Made by a program: the position numbers and the translations under genes. Source: Mycobacterium sp. KBS0706 (GTDB lineage: Bacteria > Pseudomonadota > Alphaproteobacteria > DSM-16000 > Inquilinaceae). Taken from it: DNA of 64,000 bases. The stretch lies in assembly GCF_005938675.2 (NCBI RefSeq), contig NZ_VCCH02000024.1, positions 1-64,000 on the forward strand, read 5' to 3'. Under the pieces are notes generated by a model, which was not told the origin of the DNA, did not search any database, and worked only from the letters and a program-made list of their open reading frames with translations. Within the stretch, counting starts at the first letter, position 1, and the number at the start of each line of letters is the position of its first letter. Below, one piece after another: positions 62,625 through 64,000 of this stretch.

Positions 62625-63254
62625 TCAGTTCCGGCTGAGTGCCATATGGGCGCCGAGTCCGACCAGGGCCGAGCCGCTGGCCAGGCGCAGCCAGCGCGCC
62701 ACCCGCTCGCTGCGGCGCAGCCGGGCCATCGCCCGATCGATGCACAAAAGGGTGGCGACGTCGGCCGCGAAGAACACGGCGTTGACGATCATGCCCAGCA
62801 CCAGGAACTGGGCCCATACCGGCAGCCCGGCCGCCGGATCGACGAATTGCGGCAGGAAGGCGATGAAGAACAGCGCCGTCTTCGGGTTCAGGAGCTCGAC
62901 CGTCACGCTTTCGGAGAAGGCCCGGCGCGCCGTCTTCTGCGCCAGCTGCGGCAAGGCGTCGCCGGCCCCGCGGCGGCGCAGCATGCGGATGCCGAGCCAG
63001 ACCAGATAGGCGGCGCCGAAGATCTTCACCACCAGGAACAGGGTCGGCGACCAGCGGAACACCGCAGACAGCCCGGCCGCGGCGGCCACGACATGGACCA
63101 GGTCGCCGACCGCGATGCCGGTGGCGGCGCGGAACCCCGCCGCCCGGCCGCGCGCCAGCGTCTGCGCCACGGTGTAGAGGATCGCCGGCCCCGGGATGAT
63201 CGCGATCAGCACCGTGGCGACGAAGAAGGGCAGCAGATGCGCGAGCGACGGCAT
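62625..63254 (-). CDS. LysE/RhtB-family exporter
   Basis: A 209-residue membrane protein with six helices. FFVATVLIAIIPGPAILYTVAQTLARG begins the LysE pattern (split over about 9-35), FRAATGIAVGDLVHV, AAYLVWLGIRMLR, and ELLNPKTALFFIAFLPQFV are family marks. It exports amino acids or similar compounds; the substrate is not predictable. It ends 34 bp before the truncated FTR1 frame on the same strand. Confidence 0.93.
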   Translation of the reverse strand: MPSLAHLLPFFVATVLIAIIPGPAILYTVAQTLARGRAAGFRAATGIAVGDLVHVVAAAAGLSAVFRWSPTLFLVVKIFGAAYLVWLGIRMLRRRGAGDALPQLAQKTARRAFSESVTVELLNPKTALFFIAFLPQFVDPAAGLPVWAQFLVLGMIVNAVFFAADVATLLCIDRAMARLRRSERVARWLRLASGSALVGLGAHMALSRN

Positions 63255-63433
63255 GGGCGGAGCTCCGGCGGAATTTGCAGGCCACCTTAGCGCGGCCGGG
63301 GGCAGACGTCAGTCATGGGCTCAATGTCGCGCCGCCCCCGCAGTGTCTTGACCTTGTCACAAATCCGGCTAGGAATGATTCGCAGATGGAGCGATGGCAA
63401 CTGCCCTGCCATTGGTGTAGGGGAAGGAATTCC

Positions 63434-63541
63434 ATGGCGGACCAAGATCCCAACCGCCGTTTTCTGCGATATAATCCTGCGTCGCAGCGGCGAACCAAGC
63501 CGCGGCGACCGTTCGGAAGCGAGAGCACAGTCGGAGTGTGA
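63434..63541 (+). CDS. Possible 35-residue basic leader protein
   Basis: An ATG at 63434 with a strong GGGGAAGGA upstream opens MADQDPNRRFLRYNPA, a basic peptide of 35 residues with nine Arg/Lys. Its stop is 4 bp before the beta-hydroxylase start, so it could be a translated leader or small protein coupled to that gene. A TATAAT at 63470 inside it could instead be the promoter of the next gene, with the ORF a by-product. Confidence 0.35.
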   Translation: MADQDPNRRFLRYNPASQRRTKPRRPFGSESTVGV

Positions 63542-63545
63542 CACC

Positions 63546-64000
63546 GTGAACGCAAGCGTCGGAAACCAAGGCACCGCGACGCATCCGGGCCCAGTCAACC
63601 CGAAGCAGGTGTTCGCCACGGAAGGCATCGACCCGACCCTGGAGCGGCCGAGCCTGGTGACCCGCTTCTTCATGCGCTTCGTCGCCTGGGCCGAGCGGCT
63701 CAACCTGAAATACACCAAGGTCGGCAACCCGCCGGTCTACGATACCGCCGTCTTTCCCTGGGTCGCCGAGATCGAGCGCGAATGGCCCCTGATCCGGGCC
63801 GAGCTGGATCGTGTGCTGCTGCGCCAGCACGAGCTGCCGAGCTTCCAGGACATCTCGTCCGACGTGAAGACGATCAGCAAGGACAATCACTGGAAGACGT
63901 TCTTCCTCGCCGGCTACGGCGTCAGCTCGGAGAAGAACGTCGCCCAGTGCCCGGAGACCTGGCGCATCGTCCAGAAGATCCCCGGGCTGAAGACCGCGAT
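63546..64000 (+). CDS. Aspartyl/asparaginyl beta-hydroxylase family, partial
   Basis: The frame opens with GTG at 63546 and runs off the right edge (at least 151 residues). Readable sequence includes RFFMRFVAWAERLNLKYTKVG, VYDTAVFPWVAEIEREWPLIRAELDRVL, DISSDVKTISKDNHWKTFFLAGYG and CPETWRIVQKIPGLKTA. This is the N-terminal part of the Asp_Arg_Hydrox (PF05118-type) family of iron/2-oxoglutarate dioxygenases, which includes LpxO lipid A hydroxylases. The catalytic His/Asp facial triad would lie beyond the edge. LpxO-like function is inference. Confidence 0.8.
   Translation, partial: MNASVGNQGTATHPGPVNPKQVFATEGIDPTLERPSLVTRFFMRFVAWAERLNLKYTKVGNPPVYDTAVFPWVAEIEREWPLIRAELDRVLLRQHELPSFQDISSDVKTISKDNHWKTFFLAGYGVSSEKNVAQCPETWRIVQKIPGLKTA

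Overview
The window is about 70% G+C and densely coded. It reads as a chromosomal segment of an alphaproteobacterium, most likely a member of the Rhodospirillales. That placement is an inference from gene order: xerD, a short membrane ORF, aroK, aroB and a CorC-type protein in one block, and mutT, argJ and a parvulin-type isomerase close to secA. No rRNA, tRNA, CRISPR array, phage or complete transposon was seen. Several families of short palindromic repeats occupy the gaps between genes.

Region by region. At 1-5.6 kb, a homoserine dehydrogenase-like gene and a RelE/RelB-type toxin-antitoxin pair are followed by an accessory patch. In that patch, two related remnants of a REP-associated (Y1) transposase bracket a gene for an L,D-transpeptidase-like (DUF2778/Tlde1-like) protein overlapped by a small membrane protein gene, and an AT-rich orphan gene follows. 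At 4.6-16 kb lie mutT, an acetyltransferase gene, argJ and ppiC, then a phytase-like secreted protein, an orphan with a possible lysozyme-like segment, and secA. At 14.7-17.8 kb, an ammonia-lyase-fold protein lacking the MIO-forming serine is followed by an RLAN/RimK ATP-grasp ligase. At 17.9-30.6 kb are accA, an acetyltransferase gene, GtrA, xerD, aroK, aroB, corC-like, DUF2889, a secreted hydrolase, an HxlR regulator, fabF-like and tex.

At 30.7-35.1 kb, an SRPBCC protein, a frameshifted glutathione S-transferase and an MFS exporter share a promoter-region motif, and DUF1835 and HpaI-type aldolase genes follow. At 35.2-39.1 kb is a periplasmic copper cluster: DUF2946, PCu(A)C, SCO, YcnI-like and CopC-CopD. 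At 39.1-51.2 kb is a near-complete type II secretion system, with gspD-gspO divergent from gspE-F-G-H-I-J-K-L-M and a GspC/N-like gene, ending in a SleB-type cell-wall hydrolase. At 51.3-64 kb are a rhodanese, upp, DUF4170, an ohrR/ohr peroxide module with two clear operators, a secreted hydrolase, two tandem Tyr/Pro-rich secreted proteins, DUF763, DUF6886, methylmalonyl-CoA mutase, a 5'-truncated FTR1 gene, a LysE-type exporter and the start of an aspartyl/asparaginyl beta-hydroxylase that runs off the right edge.

How the genes work together. The copper genes probably supply copper to cytochrome oxidase. The T2SS operon is a self-contained secretion machine with its own prepilin peptidase and a peptidoglycan hydrolase. 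ohrR/ohr is a self-regulated peroxide defence unit. The best candidates for undescribed biology are the MIO-less lyase-fold/ATP-grasp pair, the Tlde1-like gene with its membrane partner between transposase relics, the long hairpin touching the ribosome-binding site of the phytase-like gene, the motif shared by the SRPBCC and MFS promoters, and the palindromic repeat read as the N-terminus of the CopC-CopD protein. All family assignments were made by reading motifs; no database search was run.
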